12,428 nt of DNA from Pseudomonadota bacterium (lineage in GTDB: Bacteria; Pseudomonadota; Alphaproteobacteria; Kiloniellales; J153). Made by a program: the position numbers and the translations under genes. The stretch spans positions 1 through 12,428 of the forward strand of contig JACZWN010000097.1 in assembly GCA_022572105.1 (NCBI GenBank), in the 5' to 3' direction. The notes below the pieces were generated by a model that worked only from the letters and a program-made list of their open reading frames with translations, searched no databases and was not told the origin of the DNA. Numbering within the stretch: the first letter of the stretch is position 1; each line of letters starts with the position of its first letter. Positions 1-6,866 of this stretch are shown one piece after another.

Positions 1-354
1 GGCGTCCAGCGCGACCCGCTGTTCGGCCCGGCGGTCATGTTCGGGCTCGGCGGCGTGTTCGTGGAGGCGCTGGACGACGTGGTCTTCCGCCTGGCGCCCT
101 TCGGCCTCGACGAGGCCCGGCGCATGATCCGCGAGATCAAGGGCTTCAAGGTGCTGCAAGGCCTGCGCGGGGCGCCGCCGGCCGATCTCGAGGCCCTGGC
201 CGAGGCGCTGGCGCGGCTCTCGGCGCTGGCCGCGGCCGGCGCCGAGCGCATCGAGAGCATCGACGTGAACCCCTTCCTGGTCCTGCCCGAGGGGCAGGGG
301 GCGGTGGCGCTCGACGCGCTCATCGTCCCTCGCCGGGGAGACGAGACGCCATGA
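1..354 (+). CDS. Acyl-CoA synthetase (NDP-forming), C-terminal end, partial
   Basis: The frame is open from base 1 and ends at TGA 352-354, giving the last 117 residues of a protein that begins outside the window. Visible features are FGLGGVFVE near residue 13, the stretch RMIREIKGFKVLQGLRG, and the closing IESIDVNPFLVLPEG. These are typical of the ATP-grasp end of acetyl-CoA/acyl-CoA synthetases (ADP-forming) and related CoA ligases. The family links an acyl group to CoA at the cost of a nucleoside triphosphate, or runs in reverse to make ATP. The stop overlaps the next start as ATGA, so it was translationally coupled to the following, now truncated gene. With the acyl-CoA dehydrogenase and thiolase downstream it fits an acyl-CoA catabolic operon. 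The acyl substrate cannot be read from this fragment. Confidence 0.85.
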   Translation, partial: GVQRDPLFGPAVMFGLGGVFVEALDDVVFRLAPFGLDEARRMIREIKGFKVLQGLRGAPPADLEALAEALARLSALAAAGAERIESIDVNPFLVLPEGQGAVALDALIVPRRGDETP

Positions 355-488
355 CCCCGGCGCGCTACAAGACCCGGCTCACCGAGCTGCTCGGCATCCG
401 CCATCCGATCCTCTGCGGCGGGCTCATGTACCTGGCCGAGGCTGTGGCGGCCGAGGCGCGCCTGGCCGGCGCCGCGGCGGCGGAATAG
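351..488 (+). pseudogene. Nitronate monooxygenase N-terminal remnant (45 codons)
   Basis: An ATG at 351 overlaps the stop of the upstream synthetase (ATGA). The first 28 or so residues, including YKTRLTELLGIRHPILCGG followed by LMYLAEA, match the usual start of nitronate monooxygenase/2-nitropropane dioxygenase, an FMN enzyme of more than 300 residues. After that the similarity stops: an Ala/Glu-rich tail (AVAAEARLAGAAAAE) leads to TAG at 486-488. The FMN- and substrate-binding parts of the barrel are absent, so the product cannot be an active enzyme of this family. I read it as the stub left by a deletion that joined the first codons of the gene to the leader of the acyl-CoA dehydrogenase. 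The N-terminal match is from memory of the family; the truncation is visible directly. Confidence 0.68.
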
Positions 489-529
489 GATCGGCCCGCG
501 GGTATAGCCGGGGGCAAGGGAGGCGGACC

Positions 530-1684
530 GTGAGCTTGGACCGGGAAACCTTCGAGCAACTGCTCGACACCGTGCGGCGCTTCGTCGCCGAGCGGCTGGT
601 GCCGCGCGAGGCCGAGGTCGCCGAGGCCGACCGCATTCCCGACGACCTGCTCGACGAGATGCGCGCGCTCGGCTTGTTCGGCCTGTCGATCCCCGAGGAC
701 TACGGCGGCATCGGGTTGGACGTCGAGGAGGAGGTCCGGGTCGCCTTCGAGCTCGGCCGGACCTCGCCGGCGTTCCGCTCCGCCTTCGGCACCAACAACG
801 GCATCGGCAGCCAGGGCATCGTCATCGACGGCACCGAGGATCAGAAGCGCCGCTACCTGCCCAAGCTGGCGAGCGGCGCGACGATCGGCTCGTTCGCCCT
901 GACCGAGCCCGACTACGGCTCCGACGCCGCCTCGATCCAGACCTCGGCGCGGCGCGACGGCAACCTCTACGTCCTGAACGGCACCAAGCGCTTCATCACC
1001 AACGCGCCGAGCGCGGATCTGTTCACGGTCATGGCGCGCACCGGCGCCAAGGACAGCGGCGCGGGCGGGATCACCGCGTTCCTGGTCGAGGCCGACACGC
1101 CCGGCCTGTCGCTGGGCAAGCCCGACGCCAAGATGGGCCAGCAGGGCGCGCGCATCTCGGACGTCATTTTCGAGGACTGCCGGGTGCCGGAGGACGCGAT
1201 CATCGGCGGCGTCGAGGGCCAGGGCTTCAAGACCGCCATGAAGGTGCTCGACCGCGGCCGCCTGACCATCTCGGGCACCTGCATCGGGGTGGCCGAGCGC
1301 CTGATCCGGGATTCGCTGCGCTACGCCAGCGAGCGCAAGCAGTTCGGCAAGCCGATCGGAAGCTTCCAACTGATCCAGGCCATGCTCGCCGACTGCGAGA
1401 CCGAATGCGCCGCCGCCAAGGCCCTGGTGCTGGACGCGGCGCGCCGCAAGGACGCCGGCGAGCCGATCACCAAGCTCGGGGCCATGTGCAAGTACTACGC
1501 CTCCGAGATGGTCGGCCGGGTCGCCGACCGCGCCGTGCAGATCCACGGCGGCGCCGGCTACCTGACCGCGTTCGGCATCGAGCGCTTCTACCGCGACGTG
1601 CGCCTGTTCCGCATCTACGAGGGCACCTCGCAGATCCAGCAGCTGATCATCGCGCGCGAGATGCTGAAGGAGTTCCGGCAATGA
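530..1684 (+). CDS. Acyl-CoA dehydrogenase
   Basis: This 384-residue protein is a standard-length FAD-dependent acyl-CoA dehydrogenase that makes the 2,3-enoyl-CoA and passes electrons to ETF in the cytoplasm. The N-terminal helical domain is followed by the first signature around residues 121-133 (SFALTEPDYGSD), the middle beta domain with GTKRFITNA (151-159), and the C-terminal helical domain with ERKQFGKPIGSFQ (268-280) and QIHGGAGY (337-344). RIYEGTSQIQ (361-370) carries the expected catalytic base, Glu364. The start is GTG at 530, placed by a strong Shine-Dalgarno sequence GGGAGG at 518-523; residues from MSLDRETFEQL onward look family-like. The stop overlaps a downstream ATG as ATGA (1681-1684). 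It sits between an acyl-CoA synthetase and a thiolase; chain-length or branched-chain preference cannot be told from the sequence. Confidence 0.95.
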   Translation: MSLDRETFEQLLDTVRRFVAERLVPREAEVAEADRIPDDLLDEMRALGLFGLSIPEDYGGIGLDVEEEVRVAFELGRTSPAFRSAFGTNNGIGSQGIVIDGTEDQKRRYLPKLASGATIGSFALTEPDYGSDAASIQTSARRDGNLYVLNGTKRFITNAPSADLFTVMARTGAKDSGAGGITAFLVEADTPGLSLGKPDAKMGQQGARISDVIFEDCRVPEDAIIGGVEGQGFKTAMKVLDRGRLTISGTCIGVAERLIRDSLRYASERKQFGKPIGSFQLIQAMLADCETECAAAKALVLDAARRKDAGEPITKLGAMCKYYASEMVGRVADRAVQIHGGAGYLTAFGIERFYRDVRLFRIYEGTSQIQQLIIAREMLKEFRQ

Positions 1685-1849
1685 GCCTCGCCGGCCCGGC
1701 CGAGGGGCAGCCAGCGCCCGAGCCTGGAGGCGATCTCCGCCTACACCACCATCGCGAAGCTGCACGGGGGGCCGGTGGCCGCCATTGTCCGATTGACCGG
1801 GCCGGGGCGGTTGTGGAACCGTGGTTCGAGCGACAAAGAGGGGACCGTT
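1681..1849 (+). other. Possible degraded gene between the dehydrogenase and thiolase
   Basis: The dehydrogenase stop is fused to an ATG (1681) whose frame gives MSLAGPAEG and then degenerates into Arg/His-rich residues. In the neighbouring frame, open from 1685 to the thiolase start, the stretch SLEAISAYTTIAKLHGGP (about 1719-1773) reads like real protein. An ATGA coupling that leads nowhere, plus protein-like sequence in a shifted frame, suggests a lost or frameshifted gene. I do not recognise the family. It could equally be ordinary GC-rich spacer that happens to be open. Confidence 0.3.
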
Positions 1850-3057
<1,208 letters not shown>

Positions 3058-3058
<1 letters not shown>

Positions 3059-3080
3059 ATTCGGGGACAGTAAATTATTT
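3058..3080 (+). repeat. 23-nt direct repeat, family 1, left copy
   Basis: The unit starts AATTCGGGGACAGTA and ends TTATTT. It matches the unit at 6823-6845 at 20 of 23 positions in the same orientation. It starts on the last base of the pcaF stop codon, so it marks exactly where the left catabolic block ends. From memory, similar TTCGGGGACAGTATA motifs are dispersed in many proteobacteria, often near REP-associated tyrosine transposases; none of those is in this window. Confidence 0.7.
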
Positions 3081-3087
3081 TCTTCGC

Positions 3088-3522
3088 TTATGCGGGTCTC
3101 GCCGCCATCTCCGCCTCTTGCCGCTTTGCCAGCATCCATTCACGCGCCACCGCAAACGCGACAGCCAGCACACCCGCGGCCGCCACGTATACCCGCACCG
3201 GCTCGAAGTAGGTGAGGAGGAGATCTCCGCCGAACAGAAGCAGGAGGACCTTGTTGCAGACCGGACAGGCCACTCCGATGAACCCGAGAACGCCACCGAC
3301 GCCGGCCGTCTTGGCAGAGCAGAAGGGCCTGCGGATCGCCACATAGGTTCCCAGCAGGACCGAGAGCAACCCGAGTAACACGACCTCGAGATCGCCGGCC
3401 GGGGTCATGCGGACAAACAGCGGATTCTCCCACAGCGCCGCTACGGTACCGAGCGCGACGAAGGAACCAAGGGCGACCGCGAGGCCCTTCAAGATTCGGG
3501 ATAAACTCAGGTTCGGTGTCAT
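3088..3522 (-). CDS. Four-helix membrane protein with CPVCNK motif
   Basis: The 144-residue product has four likely membrane segments, at about residues 12-30, 46-64, 74-97 and 107-127, and a basic C-terminal tail (KRQEAEMAARPA). The third segment contains GVACPVCNK, with Cys86 and Cys89 in a CxxC arrangement, and another Cys at 68 just before it. Small membrane proteins with this CPVCNK motif are known to me only as uncharacterised. The paired cysteines suggest thiol-disulfide exchange or metal binding at the membrane. A TlpA-like thioredoxin on the same strand 2.6 kb away in this segment makes a redox role plausible but unproven. ATG 3522 has no clear Shine-Dalgarno sequence upstream, so the start is less certain than the frame. 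A tandem 17-bp repeat lies 48-81 bp upstream of the start. Confidence 0.75.
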   Translation of the reverse strand: MTPNLSLSRILKGLAVALGSFVALGTVAALWENPLFVRMTPAGDLEVVLLGLLSVLLGTYVAIRRPFCSAKTAGVGGVLGFIGVACPVCNKVLLLLFGGDLLLTYFEPVRVYVAAAGVLAVAFAVAREWMLAKRQEAEMAARPA

Positions 3523-3569
3523 GGCTCGGAGGATAGCGCTTTGGCGTTAAAAACCGGTAACTGCCTTTT

Positions 3570-3603
3570 TTCCCGCAGTCAACTCCTTCCCGCGGTCAAC
3601 GCC
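3570..3603. repeat. Tandem 17-bp duplication
   Basis: Two adjacent 17-base units at 3570-3586 and 3587-3603, both starting TTCCCGC and containing GTCAAC, differ at 2 of 17 positions. They lie upstream of the - strand membrane-protein gene. Read on that strand each unit contains GTTGAC, which resembles a -35 box or a half-site, so a regulator-binding role is conceivable. Confidence 0.65.
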
Positions 3604-3684
3604 GGTCGAGGCGGTAGCTTTCGCCCGTCCGCCGCTGTCAGGTGGGTCTAGGACCGGCAGGCTCAGACGACAAGGGGGAGGGTG

Positions 3685-3724
3685 CTGTCCTAATTCGGAC
3701 AGCCAGGCTGCCAGCTTAGGACAG
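3685..3724. repeat. Nested inverted-repeat cluster
   Basis: CTGTCCTAA (3685-3693) is perfectly inverted as TTAGGACAG (3716-3724), a 9-bp stem around a 22-nt loop. Within it CTGTCC TAATTC GGACAG (3685-3702) is a 6-bp inverted repeat that competes for the same left arm, and CAGCCAGGCTG (3700-3710) is an odd palindrome. The core CCTAATTCGG plus ACAG is shared with the family 1 repeats at 3058 and 6823, lacking two bases before ACAG. It may be a REP-like or transposon-end element. It lacks a T-tract, so it is not a normal terminator. Confidence 0.65.
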
Positions 3725-3863
3725 TCAGTCAATCAGTGATCATGAAGCCAGTGCGCGGATTCGGCGCACATCATTTTTTCCTTGACAAAAGGGAGAATTC
3801 TTGTCTCCAGCATCAAATTACCGAAGATATCCACATTTGGACACAAGATATTGGGGGTAGCCT

Positions 3864-4025
3864 GTGGGCAAAGCGATTCTGGCAATTGACGGAACGACTT
3901 GTCCAGTAGATTGTTTGGTGTTTAAAGCCGCTGTTTTAAAAGCGGGACTCAGGGGAGTAGCAATATGCCACAAAGTGCCGCCGCTGCGGTCGTTGGGCAC
4001 TCAGCCAATGCCGCAGAGAGGCTGA
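3864..4025 (+). CDS. Possible 53-codon leader ORF or kinase N-terminal remnant
   Basis: A GTG at 3864 follows a GGGGG run at 3853-3857 with suitable spacing and an in-frame TAG at 3858-3860, and reads VGKAILAIDGTTCPVDCLVF before ending at TGA 4023-4025. It overlaps the first 61 bases of pyrF in another frame. The opening resembles the nucleotide-binding start of FGGY-family sugar kinases (AILAIDQGTT), but the Gln is missing and nothing later in the ORF fits that family. It may be a chance ORF, a remnant, or a leader peptide whose translation affects pyrF. Low confidence. Confidence 0.22.
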   Translation: MGKAILAIDGTTCPVDCLVFKAAVLKAGLRGVAICHKVPPLRSLGTQPMPQRG

Positions 4026-4729
4026 TTGTTGCATTAGATGTCGAGTCGGTTACGAAGGCCCGGGAAATCGTTGACCAACTCGAAGGCACGGTTTCGTTTT
4101 TCAAAATTGGCATAGCACTTCAATGGGAGGAAGGACTGAGGAGTTTTATAGACGATCTTCTTAATGGGCGCGGCTGTCAGGTTTTTCTCGATTACAAATA
4201 TGGTGACATCGGAAGTGCTTTACGTCGGGGTATAGCGGGAGCTGCTAACCTAGGAGTCAATTTTCTCACCATCCAAGGAGCGGGCGATGTTGGCGAGAAA
4301 GACTTAAGGCTTGCTATTGCTGCGCGGGATAAGGGCGAACGGCTCAAGATTTTTCTTGTCACTGTCCTTACCAGCCTTGATCAGCACGATCTTAATGAGA
4401 TTGGCGTCCATGAAACTCTGTTGGACCGAGTTGTGCGACGCGCAAAAATTGCCGATCGTGCTGGTCTTCATGGGGTAATCGCTTCGGGACAAGAAGCCGC
4501 CGGAATCCGTGCGGCAACCTCCCCTGGCTTTCTAATTATCACGCCGGGCATTCGGCCATTGGGTACTTCGCATGACGATCACAAACGAGTCGCCACGCCG
4601 TATCAAGCGATTAAGAACGGTGCAGATTACTTAGTAATTGGACGACCTATTATTGAGAATGCATCTCGGCAAGAGGCGGCAAAAGCGATCATTTCCGAAA
4701 TGCAGGAAGCTTTCGACTCGTTATGCTAA
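3965..4729 (+). CDS. pyrF: Orotidine 5'-phosphate decarboxylase, divergent copy
   Basis: The 254-residue product has the family's TIM-barrel pattern and should convert OMP to UMP in pyrimidine synthesis. Catalytic and binding positions are recognisable: Asp25 in VALDVE, Lys47 in FFKIG, and the charged set Asp76, Lys78, Asp81 in FLDYKYGDI; later TVLTS (134-138), TPGIRP (193-198) and Arg227 in IGRPI. Two positions are atypical. The usual His of DxKxHD is Gly80, and the usual Gln of GDQKRV is His206 in DDHKR. The first 15 residues are an Ala-rich extension. ATG 3965 is supported by AGGGGAG at 3951-3957. Base composition is far more AT-rich than the flanking blocks, with codons such as AAT, TTA and ATT common, which indicates transfer. 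Its 3' end runs into a transposase remnant. The host presumably has its own pyrF elsewhere. Confidence 0.9.
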   Translation: MPQSAAAAVVGHSANAAERLIVALDVESVTKAREIVDQLEGTVSFFKIGIALQWEEGLRSFIDDLLNGRGCQVFLDYKYGDIGSALRRGIAGAANLGVNFLTIQGAGDVGEKDLRLAIAARDKGERLKIFLVTVLTSLDQHDLNEIGVHETLLDRVVRRAKIADRAGLHGVIASGQEAAGIRAATSPGFLIITPGIRPLGTSHDDHKRVATPYQAIKNGADYLVIGRPIIENASRQEAAKAIISEMQEAFDSLC

Positions 4730-4912
4730 CCCGCCGTCAATCACCCTGAACCGTCCGTGCTGCTCACCCGGCGGTTCCGGAATGACACCCTCAAGCGCAG
4801 CCTCAATCAGTTCGCCAATCTCCCAAATGTGATCGGTGACACCAAGCGCCATAGCTGGCGTCATCCTCAAAGTCTCATGAACTCGGCACAGATTGTAATG
4901 AGCAACGTACAC
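4721..4912 (-). pseudogene. IS1-type transposase, C-terminal remnant
   Basis: About 63 residues read on the - strand: YVAHYNLCRVHETLR, then MTPAMALGVTDHIWEIGEL, ending RFRVIDGG and a natural stop at 4721-4723. This is the conserved C-terminus of the transposases commonly labelled IS1 family in alphaproteobacteria, which run HYNFCRxHxTLRVTPAMxxGxTDHxW. The normal protein is several times longer and carries the DDE catalytic residues upstream; upstream of YVAHYN the frame stays open but the sequence (GGFPRLSDG and earlier) no longer resembles a transposase. It is therefore inactive. Its stop codon overlaps the last codons of pyrF by 9 bases, so the two were brought together by a rearrangement. 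Confidence 0.75.
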
Positions 4913-5065
4913 GCCGTCCGAAAGCCTTGGGAAACCGCCGATCCGGTCGGGCGGGCGAACCGCCGGAAGGCGTCGGGCAGCCTTGACGATGCCCCGCAGG
5001 ACCCGCGGCTTCCCTGCTACCCACCCGGTGGCCCGTCCGATCGCCTGCCCGATCTCTATGGGTCA

Positions 5066-5088
5066 TTATCAACGCTCCTTGGTATTAC
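5066..5088 (-). repeat. 23-nt repeat, family 2, copy 1
   Basis: On the + strand the unit runs TTATCAACGCTCC then TTGGTATTAC and matches 9990-10012 at 21 of 23 positions in the same orientation. Read on the - strand it contains AAGGAGCG followed by TTGATAATG, so it resembles a ribosome-binding leader, and its outer end includes the TAA stop codon of the methyltransferase-like gene (5085-5087). The short - strand frame after it shows no family I recognise. Confidence 0.65.
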
Positions 5089-6047
5089 ATCATGGTTTTG
5101 CGCCGGAATATATAAACGGCAGATCCCAACTCCGGCGGTAATACTAATCGACTAAGCGCCTCTTCTTCTTCGAGGGTAAAAGCGGATTGACGTTCGTAAT
5201 CGTCCCAATTTCCGGCCGCGAATTTGTGACGGCTACCGATGACGATATAGATCTGAACGCTGCGGGTCTTGAAGACCCGGCGTTCGAAGTCGTTGTCGGC
5301 GGGAGGCCAGGAGCAGATTACCACCTCGGGCGCGTACGCTTTTAAAGCCTCTCGCGCATCGCGCTTGACGACCGAGTCGGGAAATTTCACGGCGTGCTTC
5401 CAACTGCAGTTGTCGGTTGCGGTTATTCGGACGCCATGATTTTTCAGGAATCGCGCCAATGTCCCATCGCCCGCGGCGATCTCGAGGCAAGACCTGGAAC
5501 CGATCAGCACGGCCAACTTTTCGATAAGTCGCCGGGAATAGAAGCAATAAATCCCCTCGGGTTCCGCCAGGGGCATGAGCCGATTTTTCTGCCAGACAAG
5601 CGGCCACATCAAGCGAAACCAAAACAGCGATGCCGGCTTACGTTCCAACTCTCGCGCAAACAGAAGCCCCTTGATGATGAAGCCATTCAGCCAGTTGAAT
5701 CTAACGACACCTTCCTTAACCCCCGAGGCGGCGATCAAGCCGTAATTCTTGATCGCCATTTGCGCCATGCGATTGCGAATGTATTGCGACAGGGCGGGAT
5801 CCAATGCTTTTCCGGCCCTTGGTTTGCTGCGCGCAGGCTTAGGTGCGGGTTTAGGTAATGTCGTTGCGGAATTCGAGGAGCGATTCAGGCGCCTTGGCGG
5901 TCGTTCTTCGGACCTGCTCCGCTGGTAAGCGGCCGAAATATCCCGTTGCACGATGGCCCACTCCTCCGGGTACTTTTCGCAAAGCTCATTTAGCGAGGGC
6001 ATCGTTTTCAGCCACTTCCAAACCTTCTTGGGATGGTTACTGGACAT
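5085..6047 (-). CDS. SAM-dependent methyltransferase-fold protein, substrate unknown
   Basis: A 320-residue protein. Residues 1-42 (WKWLKTMPSLNELCEKYPEEW) form a short N-terminal module; 43-80 are a basic, Pro/Ser-rich linker; 81-170 are helical with two Trp-rich stretches (FWFRLMWPLVWQK); 173-315 are Rossmann-like. Motif I is LEIAAGDGT (188-196), followed by ITATDN (208-213) as the acidic SAM-ribose position, then VVICSWPPADNDF (242-254) where class I methyltransferases have motif IV, and VQIYIVIGS (264-272). I do not know the substrate; SWPP loosely resembles the D/N/S-PP-Y/W motif of amino-methyltransferases. The reading frame continues upstream to 6437, but that part overlaps the thioredoxin gene in another frame and is only its shadow. 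ATG 6047 has GGGGGA close upstream and GGAGG further back. It lies 53 nt after the TlpA-like gene, probably one transcript. Confidence 0.72.
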   Translation of the reverse strand: MSSNHPKKVWKWLKTMPSLNELCEKYPEEWAIVQRDISAAYQRSRSEERPPRRLNRSSNSATTLPKPAPKPARSKPRAGKALDPALSQYIRNRMAQMAIKNYGLIAASGVKEGVVRFNWLNGFIIKGLLFARELERKPASLFWFRLMWPLVWQKNRLMPLAEPEGIYCFYSRRLIEKLAVLIGSRSCLEIAAGDGTLARFLKNHGVRITATDNCSWKHAVKFPDSVVKRDAREALKAYAPEVVICSWPPADNDFERRVFKTRSVQIYIVIGSRHKFAAGNWDDYERQSAFTLEEEEALSRLVLPPELGSAVYIFRRKTMM

Positions 6048-6100
6048 TCCCCCGATAACCTCCAATTCCGTTTGGCTTGACCCCGTCCTTGCCCGACCGT

Positions 6101-6748
6101 TCAACCCGGGGCTGCCCGCACAATGTAATGACTCAGGAATTTCATGGCCTCCGGCGAATTCCAGTCGGCCGCGCCGACGATGTAGCCGATGACCAGGCCG
6201 CGCCGGTCGATGAGGTAGGTGATCGGCAGACCGTAGAGCGGGAAGGCCTTGGCGGTCGTCCCGGTAAAGTCCAAGTAAACGTCGAGGTTCTTGAGTCCGA
6301 GACCGCGCACGAACGAAACCGGCACCTCGATGTCCGCCTCGTCGATCGACAGTGCCAAGACCGTAAAATCCCGGCCTCCTAGGACCGACTGAAGGTTGTC
6401 CAGAGCGGGCAACTCTTGAATGCAAGGAGGGCACCACGTGGCCCAGAGGTTCAAAAGAATTACCTTACCGCGGTACCGGTCAAGAACCATCATGCTGCCG
6501 TCCTCGGCAAGAATGGGCGTCATCGGCGCCGGTTTCTGCGGTCGCAGGAAAACAAACTGATTCCGGGCATTGCGGAGGGCCGGCGGATGATCGCCGCCGT
6601 GTGCCGCCGCCTCCCGAGGCAGGAACGAGAGCAACAAGAATGAAACGATTGCCGCGAGCGTAACGATATCCGGCAATCGCCTCGCGATCGTTCGGCGAAA
6701 GACCTGGAACTTCGCTCGACCTAACAACGATTCTCGATCGTGAGTCAC
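6101..6748 (-). CDS. TlpA/ResA-like membrane-anchored thioredoxin
   Basis: A 215-residue protein with an N-terminal cytoplasmic stretch, one membrane segment at about residues 28-43 (IVTLAAIVSFLLLSFL) and a thioredoxin domain expected on the periplasmic side. The redox site is WATWCPPC (Cys106 and Cys109), and the cis-proline is Pro175 in YGLPITYLID, as in the TlpA/ResA/CcmG group that reduces disulfides of exported proteins such as cytochrome c or copper-site apoproteins. A His-rich AAAHGGDHPP follows the membrane segment and might bind metal. The start is GTG 6748 with GGAG 8-11 nt upstream. The methyltransferase-like gene follows on the same strand. No cytochrome or CcdA gene is in view; the CPVCNK membrane protein in the same segment is a possible electron donor, which is inference only. 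Confidence 0.88.
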   Translation of the reverse strand: MTHDRESLLGRAKFQVFRRTIARRLPDIVTLAAIVSFLLLSFLPREAAAHGGDHPPALRNARNQFVFLRPQKPAPMTPILAEDGSMMVLDRYRGKVILLNLWATWCPPCIQELPALDNLQSVLGGRDFTVLALSIDEADIEVPVSFVRGLGLKNLDVYLDFTGTTAKAFPLYGLPITYLIDRRGLVIGYIVGAADWNSPEAMKFLSHYIVRAAPG

Positions 6749-6822
6749 GAAGGGTACTCCGGAGCCATCGCCGTCATCCGCGCAATCGAGTCATTTCTCG
6801 ACCGCCAATAATCCGGTGGCCT

Positions 6823-6845
6823 AATTCGGTGACAGTATACTATTT
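6823..6845 (+). repeat. 23-nt direct repeat, family 1, right copy
   Basis: The unit starts AATTCGGTGACAGTA and ends CTATTT, 20 of 23 identical to 3058-3080 and in the same orientation. It lies 21 nt beyond the racemase stop codon and 75 nt upstream of the thioredoxin start. Next to it is a small inverted repeat TCGAG/CTCGA (6786-6801). The two copies bracket the whole accessory segment. Confidence 0.7.
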
Positions 6846-6866
6846 GGGGCGGTCCTCGGTTGACTG

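Larger units (their letters stand above)
3523..3964. other. Non-coding, repeat-bearing intergenic region
   Basis: About 440 bases separate the divergently transcribed membrane-protein gene (-) and pyrF (+). Composition drops from GC-rich to AT-rich across it. It holds a 17-bp tandem duplication, a cluster of inverted repeats at 3685-3724, a small GGAGA/TCTCC inverted repeat at 3792-3808, and a bulged hairpin CCGC-TG-TTTT/AAAA-GCGG at 3928-3945, just before the pyrF Shine-Dalgarno. A TTGACA at 3782-3787 has no good -10 partner at normal spacing, so I do not call a promoter. A short ORF at 3864-4025 is discussed separately. Other small frames here show no family features. Confidence 0.6.

Noticed and set aside
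3547..3732. A 61-codon - strand frame ahead of the membrane-protein gene.
   Set aside because: No recognisable domain, it spans the tandem and inverted repeats, and there is no convincing ribosome-binding site.
3782..3810. TTGACA as a promoter for pyrF.
   Set aside because: No acceptable -10 box occurs at 16-18 nt spacing and the site is about 180 nt from the start codon.
4875..5072. A 65-codon - strand frame starting within the family 2 repeat.
   Set aside because: Although a ribosome-binding-like AAGGAG precedes it, the Arg/Gly/Pro-rich product resembles nothing known and overlaps the transposase relic; kept only as a note with the repeat.
6048..6437. N-terminal extension of the methyltransferase-like frame by 130 codons.
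   Set aside because: It overlaps the thioredoxin domain coding sequence in another frame and is Arg/Gly/Pro-rich; the family-like sequence begins at the ATG at 6047.
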